Program-made: the position numbers and the translations under genes
From: Cercis canadensis
Lineage: Eukaryota > Streptophyta > Magnoliopsida > Fabales > Fabaceae
Reading direction: 5' to 3'
Assembly (NCBI GenBank): GCA_003255065.1
Contig: QAOA01006931.1
Location: forward strand, 563,708-627,707
DNA length: 64,000 bases
In this document: in pieces, positions 24,389 through 36,117 of the stretch
How the letters are laid out: every line of letters starts with the position of its first letter
How positions within the stretch are numbered: position 1 is the stretch's first letter
Notes under the pieces: generated by a model
What the model was told of the DNA's origin: nothing
The model's database searches: none
The model's input: the letters and a program-made list of their open reading frames with translations, nothing else

Positions 24389-25801
24389 TCAGAGATTCTT
24401 GGAGCTCTCACGGGATGATTTGTATATCCTATATGCAGCTATGCACATTGTGACATTACCCATAACAGTCAGTGCTGCTTGAAGAGCAACCAATACCTAC
24501 AACTCATTAAGCACCTGAATCATTTTACATATTTTACCTAAACCCTCTTCAGCTTCAATTATTAATCCTATCACTTAAAGTTACCAGAATAAACCCCACA
24601 TTGAAAGCAGACTTACCTCCAGAGACTCAGAGTTATAAAAGAAATGCCATGTGCATGCACAAAGTGCTCCACCAAGTAGAGGTACCTAGAACAATCAGAT
24701 TATATACCAATAACAGATGTATAAACCATCAAGAAGAGCAAAAGCCATCATGCAAATAGAAATAGAGATTTGAAATTCCAACAGATCCGATGAAGGACAA
24801 GGATAGAAATTATTTGAGGATGTCATAGTATATTACACAAGACAAGATCACTGCCAATAAACAAAACCGCCAATGCTAGGTAATGCTGTACACCAATAGT
24901 ATATGTCTATGATTCAATTTTGTATATGTACACCAAGTAAACAAAACCGCCGGTGCCAGGTAATCTTAAAATAGTATATGTCTATGATACAAATTGTTAA
25001 CCAATAGCAATGCAATAATTATTGAGCAAACAAGTTTAATTGGACAAAGCTTACCCTACTCAGACAGCTTCATGACACAAGAAATAGCCAGGTAATAAGA
25101 AAAACTCACCATACCCCAAGAGAGCCCCTTCCATGATTCATATCCTGATTTCTCCCCGTATTGCCACACCAAAGCCATGGCTATAATCCTTTCAATACAA
25201 ACCAAAAGTTACCAAATATAAATGAAAGATATTATAAATTACTTTGAGTATCAACCATAAGAAACTAAAGATTCAGACTTGAAACTTCCCTAAAATTGTT
25301 CTTCTTTTACTATTAGAACATATCAGATGGAAATTCCAGCCACTTGAGTTGCTGTCGGTTCTGGCAAGTACTTCACCAATTGGAACTATATATGCAGTGC
25401 TAATTCATGGGAACCCTTGTAATAATCGAATGTACATTTGATTTTGGCGAATATGAGGGTAAATCTCACCATTCAACGACACTGGAGACGTGTACGGCCC
25501 AAGTAGGTAAAGAGAGAGCATTGCCGGGTTCATGGAGCTGTAGAGTAGAACCCAGTCCGTTCAGCTCGGCAGATGAGGCTGGCCCTACCAAGGTTAGCAA
25601 AAGACCCACACCAACTCCAACTACAGTCGCCTTGCTTTGGGGGTTCCGAATTATCTTAGAAATGACAAGTTTTCGAGGTTCACTTGCAGTCTGAGGAGCC
25701 GCAAGAGTACTGAACGTTGAACGGGACCGGGAACAGGAAAGGTTGTCTGTGATTTTCGGAGTAAAGCAAGATTTCGGTGAGTACAAGGCGACGACGGCCA
25801 T
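24389..25801 (-). CDS. YCF49-like plastid membrane protein (DUF2499)
   Basis: Four exons on the minus strand, 25801-25470, 25188-25110, 24685-24617 and 24496-24389, give 195 residues. The first 45 or so are Ser/Arg-rich without acidic residues, a chloroplast transit peptide. A Gly/Val-rich hydrophobic stretch with an A-x-A-like site (GPASSAE) follows and may direct it to the thylakoid. The conserved part reads TWAVHVSSVVEW, then ALVWQYGE, GLSWGM, GALCACTWHFFYNSESLE and a final helix ending YRIYKSS. This matches the cyanobacterial/plastid YCF49 family; its function is unknown to me. Exon phases join W (TG/G) and keep frame throughout. In Arabidopsis the gene At4g22830 lies between SAP and BASS6 genes, as here. 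Confidence 0.9.
24859..24992. repeat. 80-bp tandem duplication in YCF49-like intron 2
   Basis: A segment starting AAACAAAACCGCC at 24859 recurs at 24939, followed in both copies by AGTATATGTCTATGAT. The copies differ by several substitutions and a deletion. Confidence 0.75.
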
Positions 25802-26942
25802 GGTTGGGTTTCAAAAGCAAGCTTTGCGGATAACTGCTAACTTGATTTTCAAGTGATCAGCACAGCATTAGACATGTCTGCCCATTCCCAATTTCCAAAG
25901 AAAGAGGACTGGACTTCTATAAGCGCTACCTAGCAGCACTACGGCCTACGAGTAGAGATAATGTCGATTCATTCATTTTTAAAAAAATTTGAAATAGTAA
26001 ATTAATAAAAAAAATTATAATATCCTAAATATTTTAGAGACAATCATTTGTTAAATTAGATTACAAAAATCATAAATAATTTTATGTGAATAACTGAAAA
26101 AATTCAACTGAATAGCAATTATTATTAAGTTTGAAAATTTATTTTTATTAATGATCATAATGTGTTTCTCAATGTTAGGACAATTTAAAAAATTTAACAA
26201 TAATTATCACCCAATTAAAATTTATAATTTGTATAACCTAAGAATAATTATTTCATATTTTTTAAAAAAATCACTAAACATTTAACTCTTCTAAATATTA
26301 TGAATTATCCTTTTTGGTTATTTTTTAAGTACTTTTTCTACACGTCCATAATGAGTCATATTGAAGCATTTTAACTCTTGTCACTATTTTAAACAATGGA
26401 TTGCAAACCATAAAGAGTCCTTAATTCTATGTCAGTTCTCGACGACTCTTGTTTTAGCCCCCGAGATTAACATTCAACCCCTAAAAGAGAGAAGCGAAAC
26501 AATCTCTAGTTATCGGGGCTCTTTTTAGTCTATCCATGTCAACCACCATATTATGATTCTATGAAGTTTGAACCATGAAACAATTTTGAAATAACAGGTA
26601 ATTTTGGTGATCAAAACGCGGAGATCCATCCCGTTTATATTCGTACACACACAGAACTCCAGCAACAATTAGTGACGCGCTTTGCTTTTTGCGCATTTCT
26701 CTTCACATTTGTGTTTCTTTCTTCTTCTTTTTTCTTGGGGGCGGGGGGAATTAAATTCTCTAAATAGCTGTTTATGGAGGGCAGAGTATGCTCCCGGCAC
26801 CAGAGACACAAACAGAAATAAGCCAGAGTGGTAGCACCATGCTGAGTAACATATCCATCTTCTTGGTAATAAAGGGAGCAGAAATTCCCTTCGCCCACTC
26901 GTTTAGAATTTTATACAACAATGGTTGTTGCACTATCCTATC

Positions 26943-28439
26943 CAATGTTTTAAAAACTGGACCAATGAAACCGATATGATAAAAAATGATCGGTTGGACT
27001 AGTTGAAGCGAAGATTTTTTCAAACTAAAAGATTCACAAAAATTAAAAAACATAGAGAATGAAACACAAATCATCAAACTTAACACATAAGTAAAAATCT
27101 CAAATTTAAATATTCAAATAACTAAAAATCAAAATATATAAAAACTTAATTTATATACACCTAATTTAAAATAGTACCTCATATTAGAAGGAACCCTCAT
27201 TATGGTCCCATTTAAATCCCCAAATAGATTTTTTTTATGAATAATAAATTGATGGTTTATTCTAGCTCTTAACTAGTATCCAATGCCCTTTAACTTGTCC
27301 TCCCCCGCCGATCCTGCAATCCAGAAGCGAAGTGCTTCCCCTTCCATGAGAAAGACCTCGAGGTCTGCTACGCTACCCATTGTTCCACAGTCCATGTATA
27401 CTCTATAGGCACAAAAAGGATGCAGAATTGTAGGGAATAATTTATAGCTAAAACAAACTGAAACTAATGGTAATGCGATCAGACTAAAGTTTAATTAATG
27501 AGTAAAACCCTTTTTTAGTCTTTGAAAAATGCAGCTACTGACAAATTCGTCCTCCAAAAATTTTCAGTGACAAATTGGTCCTTAAATTATTATTCTGTCT
27601 GACAAATTAGTCCTCTAGTACTTTAATTAGAAAAGTTACGGACCCTTGCAGACCCCTTTCCTAATTTCTTTTCACTGATCTTGCCTAGCTATGATTAAGC
27701 CATCATTTTCTCATTCAATTCCTCCTTTTCTTTTCACTGATATTGCCTATCGGAGAACTAATTTGTCTGCGAAATAATAATTCAAGGACTAATTTGTCAC
27801 TAAAAATTTTTGGATGACGAATTTGTCAGTGGCTACATTTTTCAAGGATTAAAAAAGAATTTTACTCTTAATTAATTAAATTGTATATAATATGTCTGAT
27901 AGAACTACTAAAGTTTAGATTACCCACTTTTGGACTATTTCTGCATGGACTGTGCTTTCATAGAACGCAAAGCTGTTGGAGGATGGCTGAGATTTGTTTA
28001 CCTCCCATGATTGCTGAGTTTCTTCCGGTTTCAGTAATTGCTATTATGAGCCGTTGGATCAGTTTTTAATGACTTGGCACAATCCCAACCATCAACTATG
28101 AATTCAAATATGGTTATAATTAATTTTGTAACTATTTCATTAATATATATATTTATATGCAGTAATACACTCAAAAGTGGACAAGTTTTAGCGGCAAAAG
28201 AATGAAATTGGAGCTACGTGTATCGAGTTCGAATCCATGGAAGCAAATTTTGGTTTCATTTCTACCAATTTTCCAAGCCGTCTAATTTTGTAAAAACCGG
28301 ACCAGTTCAGCGGTTCACACTAGTTCAAATGGTTTTTATCGGTTTCAAGGGGTTTAACTGCTGCAGCGGTTCAAGGGCATAAACCGAACTGTTTTCCTTA
28401 TCGAGTACTGGCCGGTCCGGTCTAGTTTTTAAAACAGTG
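26943..28439. mobile_element. hAT-type non-autonomous element
   Basis: Terminal inverted repeats CAATGTTTTAAAAACTGGAC (left) and CACTGTTTTAAAAACTAGAC (right, reverse complement). The flanking 8-bp duplications are degenerate, ATCCTATC and ATCTTACC (6 of 8 match). The right end carries the aaccGGaCCGGtt-rich segment common to this plant family and also seen in the element at 53545-54418. No transposase coding seen. The element is interrupted by a MITE at 27500-27867. Confidence 0.7.
27500..27867. mobile_element. Mutator-type MITE with long inverted repeats
   Basis: 368 bp flanked by a perfect 9-bp target duplication TTAATTAAT (27491-27499 and 27868-27876). Ends are GAGTAAAACCCTTTTTTAGTC and its near-perfect inverse. 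The inverted arms extend for about 125 bp with the repeated phrase GACAAATTAGTCC, leaving a short centre. A 9-bp duplication and long TIRs are the hallmarks of Mutator-like foldback MITEs. Confidence 0.88.
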
Positions 28440-28440
28440 A

Positions 28441-28716
28441 TCTTACCTCACCTAAATGAGTAAAAAGGAATAAACATTTTATTGGGAGTTTAAAGTAGAA
28501 TAAACTTTTAAATTTGATACCATCACGAATATCTCGAAAAACTAAATACCCTATTAAATTAAAATTCAGTTAACAATTTGAGAATGTAACCCATACTAGG
28601 TGACTCAATTTTTTTGAGATCATCGTCATGATACCAAAATCAAAAGTTGATTCTGCTCCAAACTCCCAGTAAATTTTTTTTTCCGTTTTTACCCCACCCA
28701 TATGGGTGAGGTAGGA
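28441..28716. mobile_element. Foldback MITE, copy A
   Basis: Inverted arms of about 130 bp (TCTTACCTCACCTAAATGAG... against ...GGGTGAGGTAGGA) around a short centre CAGTTAAC. The inner arm phrase on reversal, AAATTGAGTCACCTAGTATG, is shared with copies B and C at 34.3-35.3 kb. The left end abuts the hAT element; see findings for a nested-insertion reading. Confidence 0.65.
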
Positions 28717-29022
28717 TAGAGTCCACCTCCAACAATAGATGTATAGAGGGTCAAAATGAGAAGAGTACTTGAAATTTTCATTCCATTCCTCTCCTTTTGA
28801 TCCCTGAAAGCTGAGGACAATCTTTTTCCAAATAATTAAAACATTGTCAGCTTCTATTACCTAAGAAAGCTTCCCTATGAAACTTCCAATACTGTTTTTA
28901 TCGCTTCAAACAAAGATAGTCTCCATGTGACACCATATTTACCTGCTGTTGGTACTCCTGCTATAAATTCAGCAGTACCTGCGCACGCTTAGATTCAGCG
29001 GGCGCTACATTTCATCATCCTC

Positions 29023-32000
29023 TTAATCTTTCCTCTTGGCCCACAGCAGGACAAGAGAGAAGCCCATCAAAGACATAACTACTGTCTGCAAGCAAAATTT
29101 GCTCGTTACTTACCAAATTGACTTATTATGTAAGCAGTGAAACCTTTTTATTGTCTAACATAATGATTCAACTTGCTGACTTCAGTGTAGCTATGCATAA
29201 ATAGTTTTGCAGCATGGATCAACAAAAATATGCATATGTACATACATACCAGAAAGAGCATCGAGAGACTAGATATAAAGATACAGTGATTTACAAGGCC
29301 AACATATCTGACTAGAATTGGAGTGTAAAGGGTGCAGGAACTTACAGAAATTGCAGGCGGCACACCCACTAGTGGATCTTGAAAAAACCGATTGGCAAGA
29401 GCCAGGGCAAGGAGGCTACTTTGCATTCCTGCCACGCAATAAAGAAAATTAGGTAGAGTTAAAAATATTACTATAGGCATGATATGGATGACGGTGGAAA
29501 AAAGTTGTACCTGTCTCAAAGGAAATTGTTCTTTGGAGTGCCTTCACATCTGGAGCATTATGGAAAAGAACTCCACTTAAGATATAACCAGCTATAAAAG
29601 CTGATAAATGAAAAGCAACAACAAGCAACGCGATGGTAACACCGAAGGGGGATTTAACAGAGTCAATGTTTATAGCAAGTGGTGCTCCAACACAGAGAGA
29701 TGTCACCAATACTGACATTGGAGGCAAAAATGGTCGAATAGCATTACAAATATGAGGAAAGAAGCTGCAACAACAGCTATGTAAGACAGATGACATATGA
29801 TTAAGGAAAAGATGATTCAACACATTTATGTGAAATTATAGCATTACCGATTAAGAAGCAAGCCAGTAACAATAGGTGTCACCACAATCTGCATAATGCT
29901 AGACACCATTCCTCTTACATCCACTGGCAGTCTCTTGCCAATGAGCAAGAGTGACAAGAGCGGCGTGAGGAAAACTGCAGAAGCAGTGGAAAGTGACGTC
30001 ATGACTATGCTTAATGGTGCCATTTGTGGGTCTGTTAGAAAAGTCGCATAATTTGAGAGCTGTGCCCCACTAACACAAGACACCAACATAATTCCTGCCC
30101 CTAATTCATTTCATACAAAAAACTTAGATAGTGGATCCCTGAAGCTCTTTCTAATAAAAGAACCTCAGATAGATATCAGATAGACTATCCTCACCTATTG
30201 CTGTTGGCAGACCAAAAACAGTTACTGATATTATGCCAAACAGATATCCAAGAAGAGGCTTGACAACAAATTGGCCAACATAACCAGCAAAAATTGCAGC
30301 TGGCCGGTTAAATGCTTCAAGGAAGTCCTTTTCACTTGAGTTAACTCCAACTGCGAACATCAAAAACCCTAGTGCAGGTGCATAATATCTGAAAGTTTGT
30401 TTCATAAAAAAATTATAGCTGAAATCATTTGAAAACAAGTTAAAGCATATATTGCATCTTGGATCCAAGTTATCAGTAGTTTGCTCCAGTTTTCCATTTG
30501 CATTTGAAGTGTACGAGATATGGCATTAAATTCTTGAAAGAATCAACAAATTTTTACATTTTCCCCTTCTAATTACCATTTTGGCCGAAGTGTATTTCTA
30601 ACAATCAAGTTACAAAAGCAAAACCAAATGTGTAGAAGGAAAAGCAGCTCGCTATGGTTCATGATGAAGATAAGAACTATATAACTCCTTTATTTTAAAT
30701 TTCCTATTAATCAGGTGAAATTTTCATCAGTCAATCTCCAGTAGATTCTAATAACAGATAAAAGGATGGGATGATGTAAAAGAAAGTGGTGTAATGGTTA
30801 AAAAACACCAGGATAAGGCATCGGTTGTACAGCATAGGGAAAAGATATTAGGTCAGGATCCTTTACAAGAACAAAATTAAATTTTTACTGTTGCAAATCA
30901 TCTAACCGAATTACAAAGACCAGCTAAAAGCTATTATTCCTAGAAAATTCTTTAAAATGAAAAAATAAAAAAAAAATAGAACATACCCTTTTAAGTAACA
31001 ACTTCATTCAGAACATGCACTGACCTGCTGGTAAACCACGTGAAAGAAGGTGGGAAGATTAGAGCAAGCAGTGTACTACCGAGGACTACATGAGGCAGGA
31101 GAGAATTTGATTCCTTCAAAATCTCCACAATAGACACTGTCTTCTGGGAAAAGAAGCGAAATTACAAAACACAAAGATGGCTGATGTTGCTACAGTTTTA
31201 CTTAAATGACAGAAACTTCAAAATTTGAACTTCTTACATAAAATAAGCATGCATACTCTAATCTGAAGGAATATAACAGCACGTTTTCTAGATATTGCAT
31301 ATATAATATATTAGCCCCATATCTATATATATATAGAGAGAGAGAGAGAGGAGATAAGGCATCCCCTAGAACAAGCCAAAGAACAGAAAAGACAAACAGA
31401 GATCAGAAAGCATAACATATCAGCTCATAGGAGCTTTCCAGTCGCTCTGCATATATGACAAAGACACCCACCTAAGAAAACCATTTGCTGAAACACACTC
31501 CAAGCCAAGAAAGTATTTTTTCCTAAAGACGACGCAAATCCATTGCTATTGCTAAAAATCCCGGTGTCACACTCTAACTGAATGCAAAACAGTCCTGCAA
31601 ATATTATATATTTCTTAAAAAAAAAAAAAGGTTGTTACCAACATTTCCCCAAAGTAGAAATAGTTTAGACCTACAAGATCAAGTTGACTGCAAATGCAAA
31701 TGAACCAAACCTAGGTCTAGATCATATGATATCTATACATAAACAATAAAATAAGAAGAATATGCAAAGTTGGATAAATACAAATTACAATCCCCTCATT
31801 TGATATTTCGATTACTTTTCAACCACTCTTTTGGCTAAGGAATTAAGTAGTACCACGATAGACGACTAAAAATCTGGGTCGAACATATGTTTAGAATAAA
31901 GTGATGGCATTATAAAATCTAAGAAGAAGAAACAGTGACTGGCAACATAGTGTGAAGCATAACATCTCAGAGAAGAAACTAATAAAAGAATTCCAAGCTC

Positions 32001-32450
32001 TCCCGTTAGCATAACATAGATAGATGTTTACACCGAATGCATTGTGCATCGAGTAAGAAGACGCGGGAGCACCTGCGGCGGATCTGATGAGTCATTTTGG
32101 CCCGGATCGGATTCTGCAGAATCCGAATAGTTCAGCGGTGCACATTTTACAGGGAGTCTGGTGCTCCAGTCTGTTAACCGAACAGGCACACAATAATTAT
32201 CGAGGGGGAAAAATATATGGAACTGTTAAATAGCTAAAGAATGAGAAGAAATGTAAGTTTCAGAGAATATTTTATATAATTAAAACCCACCCGGGAAATT
32301 CGAAGAAGGGCGAATCGGAGACGAGAAAGGGAAATTTGGAGAAGATGAGAACCCACATCGCAGCAAAATTGGGAGCTTAAGTTTTCGAATATGGAAGTGT
32401 GAGAGATGATGATGATGAGTATACAACTCACTAATTCTGCCTGTATTCAT
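29023..32450 (-). CDS. BASS6: Plastid bile-acid:sodium symporter family protein (BASS6-like)
   Basis: Eight exons (minus): 32450-32291, 32170-32073, 31143-31025, 30388-30195, 30100-29848, 29764-29511, 29428-29346, 29085-29023, encoding 407 residues. The first ~53 residues are rich in His, Ser, Pro and Arg and lack acidic residues apart from E8, a chloroplast transit peptide; a hydrophilic Asp/Ser segment follows. The membrane part has eight or nine hydrophobic helices with family signatures GFLMFAVGVN, FVVKPLLGY, LVSCVSGAQLSNY, TDPQMAPLSIVMTSLST, RTISFETGMQSSLLALALA and GVPPAISTVVMSLMG. BASS carriers couple sodium to organic-acid transport across the plastid envelope; BASS6 in Arabidopsis moves glycolate. 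Substrate here is inferred only. All phases agree. BASS4 or BASS5 membership is the main alternative. Confidence 0.92.
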
Positions 32451-32841
32451 TCTTGTCCACAAACTTGAGGGCTGGGCGGGGAACTGGGACTGGGAGAGGG
32501 AATGCAAAATGCCAATGCTTTTGACTATTTATCAAACGGCAACAGTAATATATCTGTGTTTGTATCCATGTGTATTATTTTTTCTTCTCATGAATAGATA
32601 TAGTTAGGTATTTATTATAATAATGTTATTTATAAATTATATCCTGTCACCCATGTGACCATGGCATGTTCATGGGGTGCTATGCTACACCCCTAGAAGT
32701 GACATTCAAAATATTTTTGCTACTCTTTGCGGCTTTTTGACACAAATATTACATTGTGTAAAAGTATTTATTTAAATATTACAAGTTTCAAATTATTTAC
32801 ACAAATATTACACTTTTTAAAAATTTAAAAATTAAAAAAAA

Positions 32842-32842
32842 N
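32842..32842. other. Assembly gap (single N)
   Basis: One N in a poly-A context inside the hAT-like element, so the true element may be longer than 941 bp. Confidence 0.8.
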
Positions 32843-33203
32843 AATTGAACACGTGGGACCCACCGGACACGCCGTGGGCCTCTAATTTATATTAATTAGA
32901 CGTAACTTAAATACAATAATCCTTAAAATTCATTTTTCTTTTTTAATAGCTTGAATTGATGATAAAACATGAAGTACACTAACTCCTAGTGTATTTTATG
33001 ATAAAACATAAAATATACTAAAAAGATAATTTTATAATTTATCTTCATAAAAAAAAATTTAAAAAAGAAGGACATTTGACAATCTAAATGATTTTGCCAC
33101 ATTTATAATTTTATATATAGTATAGATTAATTTATTTATAATACTATTATCCTTTCCGTTATTTTATGTACTTAAAATAGTCTTAACATAATGTTTACTA
33201 AAC

Positions 33204-33207
<4 letters not shown>

Positions 33208-33238
<31 letters not shown>
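33208..33238. repeat. (TA)n microsatellite
   Basis: 31 bp of uninterrupted TA units inside the hAT-like element. Confidence 0.95.
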
Positions 33239-33240
<2 letters not shown>

Positions 33241-34306
33241 TGTATGTGATTTATGTACTAAGCAAAAAAAAAAACATAATAGAAAAATCGTAACTAATCA
33301 CTAATATTACTTCAAAAATTAAATGTCACTTTTAAGGAGGTGTAGGTTCGTATGTGTTAGGGTAGAAAATTAGGCGAAACAAAACCACGTCGTTTTCTTT
33401 ATTTAGCCTTCATAATTTTTCAGCTGGTCAAAACGTTGAGTTTTGTTTAATGGGCAATTTTGTAAATTTTAAAAAATTGTAACCAATTTTATAATTACCA
33501 AAAAGTACCATAAACTTACATGCAGCCGGTCAACAAGTCTTAACAAAACAATATAACCTGCAAAAAGTTAAAAAATTCAGAGATATCTCTTTCAGGGATA
33601 TAGCATAGCACCCCATGTTCATATTATTGATATAATTACATTTTCTTATTTTTAACACGGTAGCCTCAATCACTGTGAAGAAAACAATTTTAATGTATAT
33701 TATATCTCATTTTCTTGCTGCCGCCGTTGACAAACCACTTAATCAAGCACTATTCTAGCTTATCATTAACTAACTAATAGCATTCTTTTCAGCTGTAGCA
33801 CCATCAATTCTATATTATCTGGAATGTAATATATATAACAATGGATGATAAAATTAATACTTTAGTTTTTTGTATTTAAACGAAGGCTGTCTTATCATCT
33901 TATTATCTTTAATTATTGATTTTTTATTTATTAAATACTTCATAATATATAGATGTAATTTATCTTTTTTATAAATTTTGCTCCAATGACACTCAATAAT
34001 ATTTAAATTCAATACATTTTTTTATAAAGTACCAAATGTTTAATTATTAAGATATTCCCTTAAAAATTCCAATTACTGTATCTAAACCAATAGAGAGGAG
34101 ATTGTTTACCCATTTATTTGTCCTTTTTTATTCGTATTATCTTTGTTTACTCCTTCTCCCGGACATTTTGCTTGCAATAGATAGGTGAAAAAAGAAGAAT
34201 AATCAAAAGTAAGGGAAGAGACTAAACAGTCTTCTTCGGATAAAAAAAAGTTGACTTGACTCGTAAGATTATCCCAACAAAATTAAGTATTCTCCAATTA
34301 ATATAA

Positions 34307-34722
34307 GGTGAACTTTAAGCTCCCACTATTTTTGTGAGTGATAGCGCTATACCTCTCTAGCTTGAGTGAATTCAGGTATAACACACATAGTGATTTTGGT
34401 ATTATTGCGAATATATTGAAAAATTGAGTTATTCAGTATGTATCAGAGTATGCATTTTCTTATAAAATACAAGCGCGACACAATATAAGAAAACGTGCAA
34501 GAAAACAAATATTTTAAGTTTACTTTTTGGCTCTTTTTTTATATTATGTCGTTCTTGCATTTTATACAAATTTGTGTATTATAACATATACTAGGTGATA
34601 CAATTTTTTTAAAATTTTTGTAATGATACTAAAATCATACTATAAATCTCACCAAAACCCACTAAACTAAGAGAGATATAGCGATACCACCCAAAGAAGA
34701 TGATGGTAGTTTTGCCCTCACC
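34307..34722. mobile_element. Mutator-type foldback MITE, copy B
   Basis: 416 bp with a perfect 9-bp duplication TTAATATAA (34298-34306 and 34723-34731). Ends begin GGTGA on both strands, and inverted arms run almost to the centre, including GATAGCGCTATACCTCTC against GGTATCGCTATATCTCTC. The same family as copies A and C. No open frame of note. Confidence 0.87.
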
Positions 34723-34960
34723 TTAATATAAATATATAATATAAGGCATACAATTATTTGATTGTTGGTAGTGAGATTCTTTAATGATTAAGTAATCATC
34801 ATAACACGTAACGGGAATTTGAAGTTTGATGTCTAAACTAGTATTCCTTGACTGTCATACCAAAAAACTAGTAGTCATGTCTGATGTCTATATAATAAAG
34901 TTTGTAGGATATTTAGTTGCTTCATAATGACAATTTTCACAAAATTTTATATTTTTAAAA

Positions 34961-35328
34961 GGGTGATGGCAAAACTATAACTCTCTTATGTTATTACTCT
35001 TTACCTACGTATGAGACTTAATGAGAGTTACAATGTGATTTTAGTGTCATTGTGAATATCTTAAAAAATTGAATCACCTAATATGTGTTAGGACACACAG
35101 CTCTTTATAAAATATAATAACAACACAATATAAGAAAACGTGTCAAGAAATAACTTTTTTTTATATCGTGTCGTTCTTATATTTTATAATGAATTGTGTA
35201 TTCTAACACATACTAGATGACTTAGTTTTTAAAGATATTCGCAATGATACAAAAATTATACTGTAATTTTTACTGAATCTCACCTAACTAAAAATAATGT
35301 AGCATAAGAGGTGGTAATATAATGCTCA
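34961..35328. mobile_element. Mutator-type foldback MITE, copy C
   Basis: Same arm phrases as copy B (GTGATTTTAGTGTCATTGTGAA, AAAAATTGAATCACCTAATATG, GCGACACAATATAAG-like centre). The outer ends have decayed and no clean target duplication remains, so the borders are approximate. Confidence 0.7.
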
Positions 35329-35583
35329 TATTTTTTTTAAAAAAATCCTACCAAACCTTATTATTGGAATCTAAACAACCGTTAAAACTTGTATGAGTAA
35401 AAAACATGAGTTGAGCATGTACAAGTAGACAAACTATTTTTGACCGAAAATAGTTCTCAATATCATCTCTCTTGATTCTTCATATACAAAACCAAATCGA
35501 ATAAATTAATGGCTCCTCTATTCTTTCAGTTTATATTTAAGTTACAATCATTAAATGAAAATAGTGTTATGTTGTTAGAGTAA

Positions 35584-36116
35584 CTAGTACTATTCCCGCG
35601 CGATGCGCGGGCTGCTGCGGGAGGGACTGGGAAAAAGATGTGGGATGAAATCTAGGTGATCATAGAATCATAAATTATATAAATCTATCATATATAATAT
35701 ATTAACTGAGGATTTCATTTTTTGAACGATAATGCAATATATTCCAAGCATCAATCATGAATTCATAGGTAACTTAAAAGTGCATTAAACTAATGTAAGA
35801 ATAAGATAATATTGTAATGTAATTACCTATAATGTATAATTGGGATTGGTGCTGTCAGCATCTTTGTCTAAGTTCACATGAACTTGCTTTGACCTTAGAA
35901 TTGCAATATTGGTATAATTAGAATGTATAAGATCAAATATTAACGGACATGATATAATTAAGTTATGGTGTACCTTTTTGTATAATTTTATGGAACACCT
36001 ATTTGTAGACAACATTTATGGTCCTTGTTGTAGAACTCCCATTTGTATCAATTGCTAAAACTTTGAGGCTGCTCCTTGTTCAAACCTTTGAGAAAGCCAC
36101 ATATAGTTATCCATGA
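35584..36116 (-). mobile_element. Helitron 3' end with helicase remnant
   Basis: Read on the minus strand, the element ends in hairpin CCCGCGCATCGCGCGGG (35611-35595), seven spacer nt and CTAG (35587-35584), then host T: the standard Helitron 3' terminus. About 400 bp inside, 36115-35985 translates as a decayed PIF1-type helicase C-terminus (LYVAFSKV, TRSSLKVLAIDTNG, TINVVYK) with three in-frame stops. The upstream part is cut off by the gap at 36117, so the 5' TC end is not visible. Confidence 0.8.
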
Positions 36117-36117
36117 N
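36117..36117. other. Assembly gap (single N)
   Basis: One N inside the conserved part of the Helitron helicase remnant. The sequence to its right does not continue that protein, so an unknown length is missing or the join is wrong. Confidence 0.8.

Larger units (their letters stand above)
25802..29022. other. Transposon-rich intergenic region
   Basis: 3.2 kb between the YCF49-like and BASS genes. Most of 26.9-28.7 kb is explained by nested DNA elements, listed separately. The flanks (25802-26900 and 28740-29022) are AT-rich with no gene that I can support. Confidence 0.65.
32674..33614. mobile_element. Non-autonomous hAT-like element
   Basis: Perfect 8-bp target duplication ATGTTCAT (32666-32673 and 33615-33622). 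The terminal repeats GGGGTGCTATGCTA are identical for 14 bp and similar for about 35 bp. The interior is AT-rich, with a 31-bp (AT)n microsatellite at 33208-33238 and a scaffold gap at 32842. No coding sequence seen. Confidence 0.82.

Noticed and set aside
28228-28250. GTTCGAATCC, resembling a tRNA T-loop
   Set aside because: No acceptor stem, D-loop or anticodon stem around it. It is part of the hAT-family repeat, as is the similar phrase near 54055.
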